A stretch of DNA of 56,214 nt from Lachnospiraceae bacterium. Its GTDB lineage: Bacteria > Bacillota > Clostridia > Lachnospirales > Lachnospiraceae. Positions 33,464 through 42,626 of the stretch are shown piece after piece (position 1 is the stretch's first letter; each line of letters begins with the position of its first letter). A program made the position numbers and the translations under genes. The stretch spans positions 304,555 to 360,768 of the forward strand of contig JAAUZD010000026.1 of NCBI GenBank assembly GCA_014804785.1, given 5' to 3'. Below the pieces are notes generated by a model. It was not told the DNA's origin. It made no database searches and was given only the letters and a program-made list of their open reading frames with translations.

Positions 33464-34087
33464 TCAGATAACATTTATGTCAGTGTTGTCGGTATTATAC
33501 ATAATCAGAGCTTGCCGGCAAGGATAGTCTCCCATCTCGTAGTAGTTCTGGGTAGTGCGGTTCAAACGTGCTATGGAAACAGAGCGGTTCGCCTTTTTGG
33601 GCTGGTCATTGATAAAAGTGATCTCGTCCGTACGGTATTCCTCGTCCAGTTCAGGATCGTCCGTTTCTTCATAGTAGGGGTCAAAGAGAAGGACTCTGTC
33701 ACCATCTATGCCTGTCAGAAGCACGTAATGACCCACATCAAGGTAAAGATACAATACTACTACACCGCCCTTTTCAAGCGCTGTGGTGATTGGATTCCCG
33801 GGGGCAAGTGTTACCTTCGCTCCAGAATAGTGCTCGCAATATAGAGGAAAATGCTTGACTGCGCCAAAGTGGTTCAGCCAACTCGTTACATAGTTCATAG
33901 CTGCGGATGAGGTGCCGTGTTTACAGAGTTCGCCTTCCTCATTATATGTATCCATACAGTAGAGCATAATAAACTTAATGATGTCAGGGTAAATATCTTC
34001 CCTGTCAAAAAGATAACGGATTCCGTTTAAGATTGTAACAGGTCCGCAGTCATATTCAGATGTCTGGTAATTTAATAAATTTTTCAT
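33464..34087 (-). CDS. C39-like (papain-fold) peptidase family protein
   Basis: 207 aa, no clear signal peptide. It begins MKNLLNYQTSEYDCGPVTIL, where the Cys in the 'q...YDCGPv...n' box is the usual C39 nucleophile. VVLYLYLDVGHYVLLTGIDG supplies the His and RVLLFDPYYEE the Asp. There is no ABC or membrane domain, so it is not a bacteriocin exporter peptidase; similar stand-alone proteins are annotated as C39-family or papain-like proteins of unknown substrate. It stands alone between a terminator and a divergent sulfur-metabolism gene. Confidence 0.75.
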   Translation of the reverse strand: MKNLLNYQTSEYDCGPVTILNGIRYLFDREDIYPDIIKFIMLYCMDTYNEEGELCKHGTSSAAMNYVTSWLNHFGAVKHFPLYCEHYSGAKVTLAPGNPITTALEKGGVVVLYLYLDVGHYVLLTGIDGDRVLLFDPYYEETDDPELDEEYRTDEITFINDQPKKANRSVSIARLNRTTQNYYEMGDYPCRQALIMYNTDNTDINVI

Positions 34088-34221
34088 TTTAACTCCGTTG
34101 AAGGTTGATCAAATATTATAGTATGATGCAAAGTGATTGTACTATAACGCTCTTTACATTGTTTGTCAAGAATTGTCGCATATAATAGGTTTTGGCTATA
34201 GCCAGCGCAATTATTTTAATA

Positions 34222-34251
34222 TTACCATATTTCCTACTGGAATAGTATACT
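34222..34251 (+). promoter_or_regulatory. Promoter with sulfur-type operator upstream of the PLP gene
   Basis: TTACCA (34222-34227), 18 bp, TATACT (34246-34251). The spacer holds TCCTACT-GGAAT-AGTATAC (34232-34250), which shares its first half-site and five-base spacing with the operator at the cysK promoter. This suggests a common Rrf2/CymR-type repressor. Confidence 0.6.
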
Positions 34252-34305
34252 ATAAACGTCATGAGTTTGCAAGAAATAAAAATGTGGGAAAGAAGAGGAC
34301 AGTTT

Positions 34306-35469
34306 ATGGTAAATGATTACAAACTGGGCACGAAGTGTCTGCATCTGAATCAAGAAGGGGAAAATGCACATTTATTTGGAGCAGTTAGTTTTCCCATATA
34401 TCAGACCGCAACCTTTGCGCACAGAGGCGTAGGCGAGAGTACCGGATATGATTATACAAGGCTGCAGAACCCTACAAGGGAACACCTGGAAAAAGTGGTT
34501 GCATCCTTGGAGAAAGGGGTGGATGCAATCGCGTTTTCAAGCGGAATGGCAGCAATTTCGGCGGTTATGGAACTTTTTCAACCCGGGGATCATCTGATCA
34601 TAGATGAAGACCTTTATGGCGGCAGCGTCAGACTTTTTCAGAAAATAAATGAGAAGAATGGTATCCGGTTTACAAGAGTTGATTTGAGCAGCGAGGATAT
34701 TACGCCATATATAATAGAAGAAACCAAAGCGGTGTTTGTAGAAACCCCTACAAACCCTATGATGAACGTTATAGATTTAGAGGCGCTTGGCAAAATCACG
34801 AAGAGAAATAAGCTTCTATTAATCGTGGACAATACTTTTTTATCCCCTTATTTTCAAAATCCGCTTGAATTGGGGGCAGATATTGTTATTCACAGCGGAA
34901 CAAAGTTTTTAAACGGACACCATGATGCCATTGCAGGTTTTGCAGTGACGGCGGATGAAGTTATTGCGGAAAAAATAAGATTTGTGTTGAAAACGACAGG
35001 AGCGTGTTTGTCTCCTTTTGACAGCTGGCTCGTTCTAAGGGGTATAAGAACATTGGCAATCCGTATGGAGAGGGCGCAAGAAAACGCATTTTGTATTGCC
35101 GGATGGCTGAGTGAGAAGGAAGAGGTAACCAGAGTAATTTATCCGGGTCTTGTCAGTCATCCGGGATATGAAATTATGAAGAAACAGTGCCGTGGATTTG
35201 GGGCAATGATTACTTTTGAGGTTGCAAGTGCAGAATTTGCAAAGTTTATATTAGAGAATGTCAGGTTGATACAGTTTGCTGAAAGCTTGGGAGGAACGGA
35301 GTCGTTAATTACTTATCCAATCACACAGACTCATGCAGATGTGCCGGAAGAAGTACTTTTAAAAAATGGAATTACTGACAAAGTACTGAGGCTTTCAATA
35401 GGAATTGAAGCGGCGGAAGATCTCGTAAAAGACTTGGAACGGGCTTTTGCTTTATATAAAGAGCGGTAG
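34306..35469 (+). CDS. Cys/Met metabolism PLP enzyme (cystathionine gamma-synthase/lyase family)
   Basis: 387 aa from ATG 34306, which has AGAGGA seven bases upstream. Fold-type I motifs: FPIYQTATFAH, YDYTRLQNPTREHLEKVVAS, FSSGMAAISAVM, FVETPTNPMMNV and the PLP Lys (K200) in HSGTKFLNGHHD. C-terminal GGTESLITYPITQTHADVPE is typical of the transsulfuration family. Whether it is a gamma-synthase, beta-lyase or O-acetylhomoserine sulfhydrylase cannot be decided by eye. It forms a cluster with a PatB-type lyase (65 bp downstream) and cysK, all likely controlled by sulfur supply. Confidence 0.88.
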   Translation: MVNDYKLGTKCLHLNQEGENAHLFGAVSFPIYQTATFAHRGVGESTGYDYTRLQNPTREHLEKVVASLEKGVDAIAFSSGMAAISAVMELFQPGDHLIIDEDLYGGSVRLFQKINEKNGIRFTRVDLSSEDITPYIIEETKAVFVETPTNPMMNVIDLEALGKITKRNKLLLIVDNTFLSPYFQNPLELGADIVIHSGTKFLNGHHDAIAGFAVTADEVIAEKIRFVLKTTGACLSPFDSWLVLRGIRTLAIRMERAQENAFCIAGWLSEKEEVTRVIYPGLVSHPGYEIMKKQCRGFGAMITFEVASAEFAKFILENVRLIQFAESLGGTESLITYPITQTHADVPEEVLLKNGITDKVLRLSIGIEAAEDLVKDLERAFALYKER

Positions 35470-35534
35470 ATCAGACTGTCTTGGAGTAATGCTTGTGGAC
35501 GCAGCATCCAGTCACTTTGGAACGGAGGAGAGAA

Positions 35535-36719
35535 ATGGCAGAAAAAAATCTTGATTTTGACACGGTAATAAATAGAAAAAATACAAATTCTCTAAAATAC
35601 GATTTTGCAGAAAAAAGGGGGATGCCGAAGGACATACTGCCGCTTTGGGTGGCAGATATGGATTTTAAGATTTCTTCTTATGTGCAGGATGCAATCCGGC
35701 AGCAGGCGGAGCATGGGATATTTGGCTATAGCGAAGCGTTAGAAGGATATTTTGAAGCAGTACAGTCATGGATTAAAAAGCATTATAGCTGGGATGTGTC
35801 CAGTGAATGGCTGGTGAAAACTCCTGGGGTCGTCTTTGCGCTGGCGATGGCAATCAAAGCATTCACAAATGTAGGAGATGCGGTTTTGATTCAGCAGCCT
35901 GTTTATTATCCATTCAGTGAAGTGATATTGGATAACAAGAGAATTGTTATGAACAATGCACTGGTGAGAGATGAGGAAGGCAGATATCACATGGATTTCC
36001 AGGATTTTGAAGAAAAGATTACAAAAGGAAATGTAAAGTTATTTTTCCTTTGTAATCCGCATAATCCGGTTGGCAGGGTATGGACAAAAGATGAGCTTAT
36101 AAAAATTGGAGATATTTGCCATAAAAATAATGTCATAGTGGTCAGTGACGAAATACATGCAGATTTTGTCTGGGAGGGAAAGCATCAGACCTTTGCAAAT
36201 TTAAAGCAGGAGTATCAGGATAATTCGATTATCTGCACTTCTCCAAGTAAAACCTTTAATATTGCAGGGCTGCAGGTTTCCAATATTTTTATACCAAATG
36301 CCAGATTGAGACATCAGCTTAAAAAGCAGATTAGTGCATCAGGATACAGCCAGCTTAATTCTGTAGGGCTTGCAGCCTGCGAAGCGGCGTATCAATACGG
36401 GGAAGAATGGTATCAGGGAATTTGCAGATATATTAAGGAAAATATTGATTATACAGAAGATTTTGTGGCAAAGTATCTGCCGGATATCAAAATGGTGAAG
36501 CCGGAGGGGACTTATCTGGTCTGGCTGGATTTTAGGCAGTTGGGCTTGTCTGCCAGAGAGCTGGAGAAACTGATTGTAGAGAAAGCAGGTTTGTGGCTGG
36601 ACGACGGATCGATTTTCGGAGAGACAGGAAAAGGATTTCAGAGGATTAATGTCGCCTGTCCAAGAAAGACGCTGGAAGAAGCACTACAATATCTTGCGGA
36701 AGCGGTTAATAGCCTTTAG
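35535..36719 (+). CDS. patB: PatB/MalY-type cystathionine beta-lyase
   Basis: 394 aa from ATG 35535 with GGAGGAGAG just upstream; an open frame from TTG 35493 is not needed. The start FDTVINRKNTNSLKYDF and LPLWVADMDFKIS are diagnostic of the MalY/PatB aminotransferase-like lyases. CNPHNPVGRVWTKDEL, VVSDEIHADFVW and the PLP Lys in CTSPSKTFNIAGLQ complete the fold-type I site. The enzyme should cleave cystathionine (or other Cys conjugates) to homocysteine, pyruvate and ammonia. It lies 65 bp after the first PLP gene and is probably cotranscribed. Confidence 0.9.
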   Translation: MAEKNLDFDTVINRKNTNSLKYDFAEKRGMPKDILPLWVADMDFKISSYVQDAIRQQAEHGIFGYSEALEGYFEAVQSWIKKHYSWDVSSEWLVKTPGVVFALAMAIKAFTNVGDAVLIQQPVYYPFSEVILDNKRIVMNNALVRDEEGRYHMDFQDFEEKITKGNVKLFFLCNPHNPVGRVWTKDELIKIGDICHKNNVIVVSDEIHADFVWEGKHQTFANLKQEYQDNSIICTSPSKTFNIAGLQVSNIFIPNARLRHQLKKQISASGYSQLNSVGLAACEAAYQYGEEWYQGICRYIKENIDYTEDFVAKYLPDIKMVKPEGTYLVWLDFRQLGLSARELEKLIVEKAGLWLDDGSIFGETGKGFQRINVACPRKTLEEALQYLAEAVNSL

Positions 36720-36746
36720 GGAAACGCTGATTTAATCAGAGTTTCC
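36720..36746 (+). terminator. Hairpin after patB
   Basis: GGAAAC-G-CTGATT then AATCAG-A-GTTTCC, 12 base pairs with one mismatch, starting at the stop codon. The T tract is weak, so termination may be partial. Confidence 0.5.
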
Positions 36747-36773
36747 TTAGAAAGAATAAAATATAAATTTTGT

Positions 36774-36835
36774 TTGACAATACTTGTGAATAGGAATATA
36801 ATATAAAACATATTAATCCTACTAGTTAAGTAGGA
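36774..36835 (+). promoter_or_regulatory. cysK promoter and operator
   Basis: A consensus SigA promoter, TTGACA (36774-36779), 17 bp, TATAAT (36797-36802). Downstream at 36817-36835 is a perfect inverted repeat TCCTACT-AGTTA-AGTAGGA, placed to block initiation. Rrf2-type cysteine regulators (CymR/IscR-like) bind sites of this kind; the regulator gene is not in the window. Confidence 0.8.
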
Positions 36836-36891
36836 AATAGAACTCGACAATCATATCTGCGATGGCAGAGTAAAAATCAGGAGGAGAAGTT

Positions 36892-37830
36892 ATGAGTAAA
36901 ATTAAAGAAAGCGCATTGGAATTAATCGGAGGAACACCCATTTTAAAATTGAATCGTTATGCTGACAAAGCAGGCGTTACAAAGGCTGCGATTCTTGCAA
37001 AGCTGGAATATTTAAACCCGGCAGGTTCTGTGAAGGATCGTATCGCACTTGCCATGGTAGAGGACGCTGAAAAGAAAGGAGTATTGAAACCGGGAGCTAC
37101 CATTATTGAGCCTACATCCGGTAATACCGGCATTGGTCTTGCGGCAGTGGCGGCAGCAAAGGGATATAAAGCAATTCTTACGCTGCCTGATACAATGAGC
37201 GTGGAGCGTAGGAATCTGCTGGCAGCTTATGGAGCAGAATTAGTGCTTACAGAGGGTGCCAAAGGAATGAAGGGGGCTATCGCAAAGGCTCAGGAGCTTC
37301 AGGAATCCATTCCGGGAGCAGTCATTCTGGGACAGTTTGCAAATCCTGCTAATCCGGAGGCACATAGAAGTACCACCGGTCCCGAAATCTGGGAACAGAC
37401 CGATGGCAAAGTAGATATTTTTGTGGCAGGTGTCGGAACCGGCGGAACTGTTACTGGTGTAGGTGAATATTTGAAATCAAAAAATCCTAATATAAAGGTA
37501 GTAGCGGTGGAACCTGCAACAAGCCCTGTATTGTCGAAGGGAACGCCGGGAGCGCATAAGATTCAGGGAATCGGTGCGGGCTTTGTGCCGGATGTACTGA
37601 ACACAAAGATTTATGACGAAGTCATTACGATTGAAAATGAAGATGCCTTTGCAGAAGGAAAGGCTTTTGCGGTGAGCGAGGGGATTTTAGTGGGTATATC
37701 CTCAGGTGCAGCATTAAAAGCGGCATCTATTCTGGCGAAGAGACCGGAGAATGAGGGAAAGACGATTGTAGTGCTTCTTCCTGACTCAGGGGATAGATAT
37801 TTGTCTACGCCATTGTTCAGCAATAATTAA
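36892..37830 (+). CDS. cysK: Cysteine synthase A (O-acetylserine sulfhydrylase)
   Basis: 312 aa with AGGAGGAG before ATG 36892. The PLP Lys is K48 in NPAGSVKDR; the substrate loop is [10 protein letters not shown]; the PLP-phosphate loop reads [12 protein letters not shown]; and the C-terminal [12 protein letters not shown] is typical of CysK. It makes cysteine from O-acetylserine and sulfide. Full length and intact. It is expressed from its own strong promoter with a palindromic operator and is followed by a 12-bp inverted repeat. Confidence 0.96.
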   Translation: MSKIKESALELIGGTPILKLNRYADKAGVTKAAILAKLEYLNPAGSVKDRIALAMVEDAEKKGVLKPGATIIEPTSGNTGIGLAAVAAAKGYKAILTLPDTMSVERRNLLAAYGAELVLTEGAKGMKGAIAKAQELQESIPGAVILGQFANPANPEAHRSTTGPEIWEQTDGKVDIFVAGVGTGGTVTGVGEYLKSKNPNIKVVAVEPATSPVLSKGTPGAHKIQGIGAGFVPDVLNTKIYDEVITIENEDAFAEGKAFAVSEGILVGISSGAALKAASILAKRPENEGKTIVVLLPDSGDRYLSTPLFSNN

Positions 37831-37847
37831 TCATTAGGTATACATTA

Positions 37848-37900
37848 CAATTCACACCAGCCGATTTTTGACGCCTTGTCAATTGTGTTGGTGTGAATTG
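37848..37900 (+). repeat. 12-bp inverted repeat after cysK
   Basis: CAATTCACACCA (37848-37859) and TGGTGTGAATTG (37889-37900) are perfect complements around a 29-base loop. The stem would form a stable hairpin in the cysK 3' region. The tail is only moderately T-rich, so it may be a weak terminator or RNA-stability element. Confidence 0.6.
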
Positions 37901-37912
37901 CATTTGAAAATA

Positions 37913-37984
37913 TTGACATTTTTATACAGTAACAGTATAATGAACCGACTATGTTAATTAATGCCGGATATGCTTTCTATCCGG
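37913..37984 (+). promoter_or_regulatory. Promoter and leader hairpin of the peptide transporter operon
   Basis: TTGACA (37913-37918), 17 bp, TATAAT (37936-37941): full SigA consensus. TATAC-N7-GTATA inside the spacer and -10 could be an operator. The 5' leader has a perfect hairpin CCGGATA-N7-TATCCGG (37964-37984). Confidence 0.75.
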
Positions 37985-38005
37985 TTTGGGTAATGGAGGA
38001 TTATT

Positions 38006-39667
38006 ATGAAAGGATTTATCAAAAGATTGCTTAGCTTTTCACTTGTGGCAGCACTTGTCTTTATGATGGCGGGTTGCGGTTCTAACGTTAAGGATAGCGA
38101 AGCAGAGGGAAACAGTTCGGCAGCAGAAGGAGAGGCGCCTGCGGAGAACAATGCAACAGGAGAAAAAATTGTAAATGTGGGTGTTACAGATTCCCTTGGA
38201 GGAGTCAATCCCTTTGTGATCGATCAGACAGAGATTAATAAGTATGCGGTTGGGTTAATGTTCCTGCCGCTGTTAGAACTTGATTCTGAACTGAATTTTC
38301 AGGGAATGTTGGCGGACTCCGTCACGACAGAGGACAACATCAATTTTGTAGTGCATATTGATGATGCGGCTACATGGTCTGACGGGACACCGGTTACAGC
38401 TGCTGACGTGGAGTATACGGTACGCCGTCTGGCAAGCCCGGTAGTCAATAATACGACTCTGATGCTTTATGCATTTGAAGGTGTGGGAGATGACGGATTT
38501 GTGGAACAGGGAGCCGAAAGCGTGGCAGGACTGCAGATTATCGATGATAAGACGATCCAGTTCACATCCAAGTATCCAATGGCGCTTACGACCTTTGAAA
38601 ATACCTATGCCAGATACTTGCACGTTATGCCCAAGCATGTTATAGAGCAGTTTGGCGAAGAGGAGCTTTTGACGGCGGACTGGTTTAACCATCCGGATGT
38701 AATCAGTGGACCTTTCTTTTTAACAGATTATGATAATGATCATTATATTTCGTATGAAGCAAATACAGATTACTGGAAGGGTGCGCCGAAAATTGATAAG
38801 CTGAATATCAGAATCGTGGATGCCAGCCAGATTTATGCAGGTCTTCAGTCTGGAGAGATTGATATAACGCATCATACCATGACAGCAATACCTCAGGAAG
38901 ATTTTGAAAGTATTGAAGCTCTTGAAAATGTAGAAACGGTATATGGAGCGCCGATTACCAATCAGTCAGCATTTATCCAGACGGTGAATATCCCGGATGC
39001 GAGAGTGCGTCAGGCGCTGGTTTATGCCATCGACAGGCAGCAGCTTGTGGATCAGCTGTTAAAAGGTCACGGAGAAGTGGTAGATGGCTTTGTGTCATCG
39101 GCAAGTCCTTTCTTTAGTGAAGAGGTGACGCCCATTTCTTATGATCCGGATAAGGCAAAGCAGCTGCTTGAAGAAGCGGGATGGGACGGAACCCAGACTC
39201 TTCGGTTTTATGTGAACTCCGGTGACAGTACTTTCGTGAACGGTGCGCAGGTGCTGGTAGCTCAGTGGGCGGCTGTAGGCATCAAGGTGGAAGTGAATAC
39301 AGTGGATCTGGCAACCCTTATGACGATTGCCGGTTCAACAGATTATGATATTCTTGCAGTACAATATACGTATGCGCCGGTTGATCCTTATCCGGATGTG
39401 GACTGGCTGCTTAGCGGAGAGGGAAGCTGGACAGGTTATCATAGTGATGAAATCAGTGAAGCACTGGCAGGAACACAGCAGACCAGCGATGTGGAAGAAA
39501 TAAGGGATCTGTACGCTGTTGTGGATAAAAAAGTGCAGGAGGATGTTCCTATGTTCTCCGCTTATATCATCAGCGCCCAAGGAGCAGTGAGCAACCGACT
39601 TACCGGCGCAACACCCAGTGCATACGGATTTTTCAATAACGTGCAGAACTGGGATGTAGTAGAATAA
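38006..39667 (+). CDS. Peptide/nickel-type ABC transporter substrate-binding lipoprotein
   Basis: 553 aa with GGAGG before ATG 38006. The lipoprotein signal ends MMAGC, followed by a Ser/Ala/Glu-rich linker (to ~50). The rest is an SBP_bac_5 domain: VNPFVIDQTEINKYAVGLMF, AATWSDGTPVTAADVEYTVR, IPDARVRQALVYAIDRQQLV and SYDPDKAKQLLEEAGWDG. It heads an operon with two ATPases and two permeases. The ligand is probably a di- or oligopeptide; nearby Cys/Met enzymes and an M20 hydrolase hint at peptide-derived sulfur or amino acids (inference). Confidence 0.9.
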   Translation: MKGFIKRLLSFSLVAALVFMMAGCGSNVKDSEAEGNSSAAEGEAPAENNATGEKIVNVGVTDSLGGVNPFVIDQTEINKYAVGLMFLPLLELDSELNFQGMLADSVTTEDNINFVVHIDDAATWSDGTPVTAADVEYTVRRLASPVVNNTTLMLYAFEGVGDDGFVEQGAESVAGLQIIDDKTIQFTSKYPMALTTFENTYARYLHVMPKHVIEQFGEEELLTADWFNHPDVISGPFFLTDYDNDHYISYEANTDYWKGAPKIDKLNIRIVDASQIYAGLQSGEIDITHHTMTAIPQEDFESIEALENVETVYGAPITNQSAFIQTVNIPDARVRQALVYAIDRQQLVDQLLKGHGEVVDGFVSSASPFFSEEVTPISYDPDKAKQLLEEAGWDGTQTLRFYVNSGDSTFVNGAQVLVAQWAAVGIKVEVNTVDLATLMTIAGSTDYDILAVQYTYAPVDPYPDVDWLLSGEGSWTGYHSDEISEALAGTQQTSDVEEIRDLYAVVDKKVQEDVPMFSAYIISAQGAVSNRLTGATPSAYGFFNNVQNWDVVE

Positions 39668-39684
39668 AATTGTGAGGAGCAGCT

Positions 39685-40665
39685 ATGTCACATTTACTGG
39701 AAGTACAGGGACTGACCACCGCCTTCACGGGCGATTATGGTGAAAATATCAGCGTTGACCACATTCATTTTCATGTGGATGAGGGAGAAGTTGTGTGCAT
39801 TGTAGGTGAGTCCGGGTGTGGAAAAAGTGTAACTTCATTGTCAATTATGGGATTATTAGGAAGGGGCGGAGCCGTCACAGACGGCTCTGTCCTCTTTGAT
39901 GGTAAGAATCTTCTTTCCATGACGGAAAAGGAACTGGATCAGGTGCGCGGGGATCAGATGACCATGATTTTCCAGGATCCGCTCACTTCGTTAAATCCTG
40001 TTTTTACAGTGGGGAATCAGATTACGGAAAGTATCAGGACGCATATGCATTTATCCAAAGCAGATGCCGCTAAGCGGGCGGAATCCCTGCTTAGAAAGGT
40101 GGGAATGCCGGATTCACATGGAGTTATGAAAAAGTATCCCCATACGCTTTCAGGAGGAATGCGTCAGAGGGTGATGATTGCCATGGCACTGTCCTGTAAC
40201 CCCAGACTTTTGATTGCAGATGAACCTACCACGGCACTGGATGTTACCATACAGGCACAGATTATGGAATTGCTTGGGAAACTGCAAAAAGAGACGGGTA
40301 TGTCGATGATTCTGATCACCCATGATATTGGGCTGGTTGCAAACATGGCGGACCGGGTTCTTGTCATGTATGCGGGTCAGATTATCGAAGAGGCGCCGGT
40401 AAAAGAATTGTTTGAAAACCCCAGACATCCTTACACCCGTGCCCTGCTGGATACGGTTCCCACCATACGGGACGATGCGGATAGGCAGCTTGTGTCGATT
40501 CCCGGTATCGTGCCGGAAAATTATGATGACATAAAAGGATGCCGGTTCGCGGACCGCTGTAAGTATCGAAAACCGGAGTGTGACAAGCCGCAGCAGGATT
40601 ATGAGTTCGGCTCTGGACATAAAGCCAAGTGTATTGTAATGAAGGAAGGGGGATTATTGTCATGA
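39685..40665 (+). CDS. Peptide ABC transporter ATP-binding protein (DppD/OppD type)
   Basis: 326 aa, 17 bp after the binding-protein gene. Walker A GESGCGKSVTSLS, Q-loop MIFQDPLTSLNPVF, signature TLSGGMRQRV, Walker B LLIADEPTTALDVT, and the switch His in LITHDIGLVA. The C-terminal oligopeptide-transporter extension has a Cys pattern (KGCRFADRCKYRKPEC) that may bind an Fe-S cluster, as known for DppD. Its stop overlaps the next start as ATGA. Confidence 0.94.
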   Translation: MSHLLEVQGLTTAFTGDYGENISVDHIHFHVDEGEVVCIVGESGCGKSVTSLSIMGLLGRGGAVTDGSVLFDGKNLLSMTEKELDQVRGDQMTMIFQDPLTSLNPVFTVGNQITESIRTHMHLSKADAAKRAESLLRKVGMPDSHGVMKKYPHTLSGGMRQRVMIAMALSCNPRLLIADEPTTALDVTIQAQIMELLGKLQKETGMSMILITHDIGLVANMADRVLVMYAGQIIEEAPVKELFENPRHPYTRALLDTVPTIRDDADRQLVSIPGIVPENYDDIKGCRFADRCKYRKPECDKPQQDYEFGSGHKAKCIVMKEGGLLS

Positions 40666-41678
40666 TTACAGAGAAAGACACCCCTTTGATTCAAGTTAAA
40701 AATTTAAAAAAATATTACCCCATAAAAGGGGGCATTATTAATCATACCACCGGATATGTGAAAGCGGTGGATGGCATGAGTTTTTCTATTATGGAAGGAG
40801 AAACGCTGGGACTGGTAGGAGAATCCGGTTGCGGGAAGTCCACCATAGGAAGGCAGCTGGTAGGACTTGAGACGCCTACAGAAGGTAAGATTTTATATAA
40901 GGGAAACGATTTGTCCCGCTTGAATAAAAAGGACATGCAGAAAATCCGCACACAGCTTCAGATGGTTTTTCAGGATCCCTATTCTTCCTTAAATCCCCGG
41001 AAGCATATATTTGAGATTCTTTCCCAGCCCATGCTGTATCATAAAATATCCACGAAAGAAACGGTGGAAAAGGATCTTTTAAAGATTCTGGATATGGTAG
41101 GACTTCCAAGGAATGTTCTGGGCAGATATCCCCATGAATTTTCGGGAGGACAGCGGCAGAGAATCGGAATAGCCAAAGCCCTTTCCCTTAATCCAAGGTT
41201 TATTGTCTGTGATGAGCCTGTAAGCGCATTGGATGTCTCCATACAGGCGCAGATACTGAATCTCCTTAAAAGTCTTCAGAAGGAACTTGACCTCACCCTT
41301 CTTTTTGTGGGACATGGTCTGGGTGCAGTAAATTATGTCAGCGATAGAATTGCGGTCATGTATCTTGGAAAAATTGTGGAGATGGGGGAAGCGAAGGAAA
41401 TTTTCAATTCCCCTGTTCATCCCTACACAAAGGCGCTTTTAGATGCGGTTCCGGTGCCTGATCCCAGGGAAAAGGAAAAGAAGCACAGCCTTCTGCAGGG
41501 AGAAATCGGAGATAGTACGAATCCTCCGAAAGGATGCCGCTTTCACCCAAGATGTCCTTATGCGACGGAGATCTGTGGGCAGAAGGAGCCTAAGATGCAG
41601 GAGACGGAGACAGGGTCCGGTCATGGCGTGGCATGCCCCATTGTAATGCACAGCAAGGAGGTGCAGGAAATTGACTAA
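40662..41678 (+). CDS. Peptide ABC transporter ATP-binding protein (DppF/OppF type)
   Basis: 338 aa from ATG 40662, four bases overlapping the previous stop; GGAAGGGGG lies upstream. YYPIKGGIINHTTGYVKAVD opens the domain as in OppF. Motifs: GESGCGKSTIGRQ, FQDPYSSLNPRKHI, FSGGQRQRIGIAKA, FIVCDEPVSALDVS, and FVGHGLGAVNYV, where the usual switch 'SHDL' reads GHGL with His kept. The C-terminal CRFHPRCPYATEIC is the same Cys pattern as in its partner. The two subunits should form the heterodimeric ATPase. Confidence 0.94.
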   Translation: MITEKDTPLIQVKNLKKYYPIKGGIINHTTGYVKAVDGMSFSIMEGETLGLVGESGCGKSTIGRQLVGLETPTEGKILYKGNDLSRLNKKDMQKIRTQLQMVFQDPYSSLNPRKHIFEILSQPMLYHKISTKETVEKDLLKILDMVGLPRNVLGRYPHEFSGGQRQRIGIAKALSLNPRFIVCDEPVSALDVSIQAQILNLLKSLQKELDLTLLFVGHGLGAVNYVSDRIAVMYLGKIVEMGEAKEIFNSPVHPYTKALLDAVPVPDPREKEKKHSLLQGEIGDSTNPPKGCRFHPRCPYATEICGQKEPKMQETETGSGHGVACPIVMHSKEVQEID

Positions 41679-42618
41679 ATATATTATTAAGAGAATACTG
41701 ATTGCCATTCCTGTGCTGATAGGCATTACCATCATTGATTATGCTATCATGTGCATGGCGGGAAGTCCTTTAGAAATGCTTCAGGGACCCAGGGTATCGG
41801 AGGCGGCCGTGGAAGCCAAGAAAATAGCGCTGGGTCTGGACAAGCCTTTTTATATCCAGTATTTTGTGTGGCTCGGACAACTGCTTCATGGAAACTTGGG
41901 ATATTCCATCAAATCCTACCAGTCAGTGAGCAGCATGATAGGCAGCCATTTAGGACCAACCCTTCTTTTGATGGGAGTGTCGCTGATTGTAAGTCTTTTG
42001 GTGTCAGTTCCGGCAGGAATATACAGCGCAATCCATCAGTATGAAAAGGGAGATTATGCGGTAGTCACATTTTCCTTTTTGGGAAGCAGTATTCCCGGAT
42101 TTTTCCTTTCCCTGCTGCTGATTTATATTTTTACCGTGAAGCTGGGATGGCTTCCTTCCAGCGGAATGACGACTCTTGGAACCCAGGGCGGCTTCGGGGA
42201 TGTGCTGAAACATATGATTATGCCGGTAATCGTACTTGCCGCTTCCATGGCAGGAAGCAATATCCGGTATATCAGAAGTGCAATGCTGGAAATTCTGCAG
42301 CAGGACTATCTGCGAACAGCCCGTGCAAAGGGAATCGGTCGGTTTAAGGTAATCAACAAACATGCGCTGCGCAATGCAATGGTACCGATCGTGACGGTAA
42401 TCGGTATGGAAATTCCCGTATTGTTTGGAGGCGCAGTAATCATAGAACAGGTATTTTCATGGCCGGGACTTGGACTTATGACCATGAGTGCGATTACCAG
42501 CAGAGATTACCCTGTGATCATGGGAGTATGCCTGCTGTCAGCGGTAGTCGTCCTGATTGCTAATCTGGTTACAGATATTTTATATGCACTTGCAGATCCT
42601 ACGATTCAGCTTGATTAG
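41671..42618 (+). CDS. Peptide ABC transporter permease (DppB/OppB type)
   Basis: 315 aa from TTG 41671 (AGGAGGTG seven bases upstream), overlapping the ATPase gene by 8 bp. Six membrane helices; the N-terminal RILIAIPVLIGITIIDYAI and the LGLDKPFYIQYFVWLGQLLH-GNLGYS segment are family hallmarks. The EAA coupling loop is YLRTARAKGIGRFKVINKHA. It pairs with the next gene to form the channel. Confidence 0.93.
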   Translation: MTKYIIKRILIAIPVLIGITIIDYAIMCMAGSPLEMLQGPRVSEAAVEAKKIALGLDKPFYIQYFVWLGQLLHGNLGYSIKSYQSVSSMIGSHLGPTLLLMGVSLIVSLLVSVPAGIYSAIHQYEKGDYAVVTFSFLGSSIPGFFLSLLLIYIFTVKLGWLPSSGMTTLGTQGGFGDVLKHMIMPVIVLAASMAGSNIRYIRSAMLEILQQDYLRTARAKGIGRFKVINKHALRNAMVPIVTVIGMEIPVLFGGAVIIEQVFSWPGLGLMTMSAITSRDYPVIMGVCLLSAVVVLIANLVTDILYALADPTIQLD

Positions 42619-42626
42619 GAGGAGTC

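Noticed and set aside
33392-33844. 150-codon plus-strand frame opposite the C39-like gene
   Set aside because: Starts inside a terminator and lies antisense to a gene with a recognisable Cys/His/Asp set.
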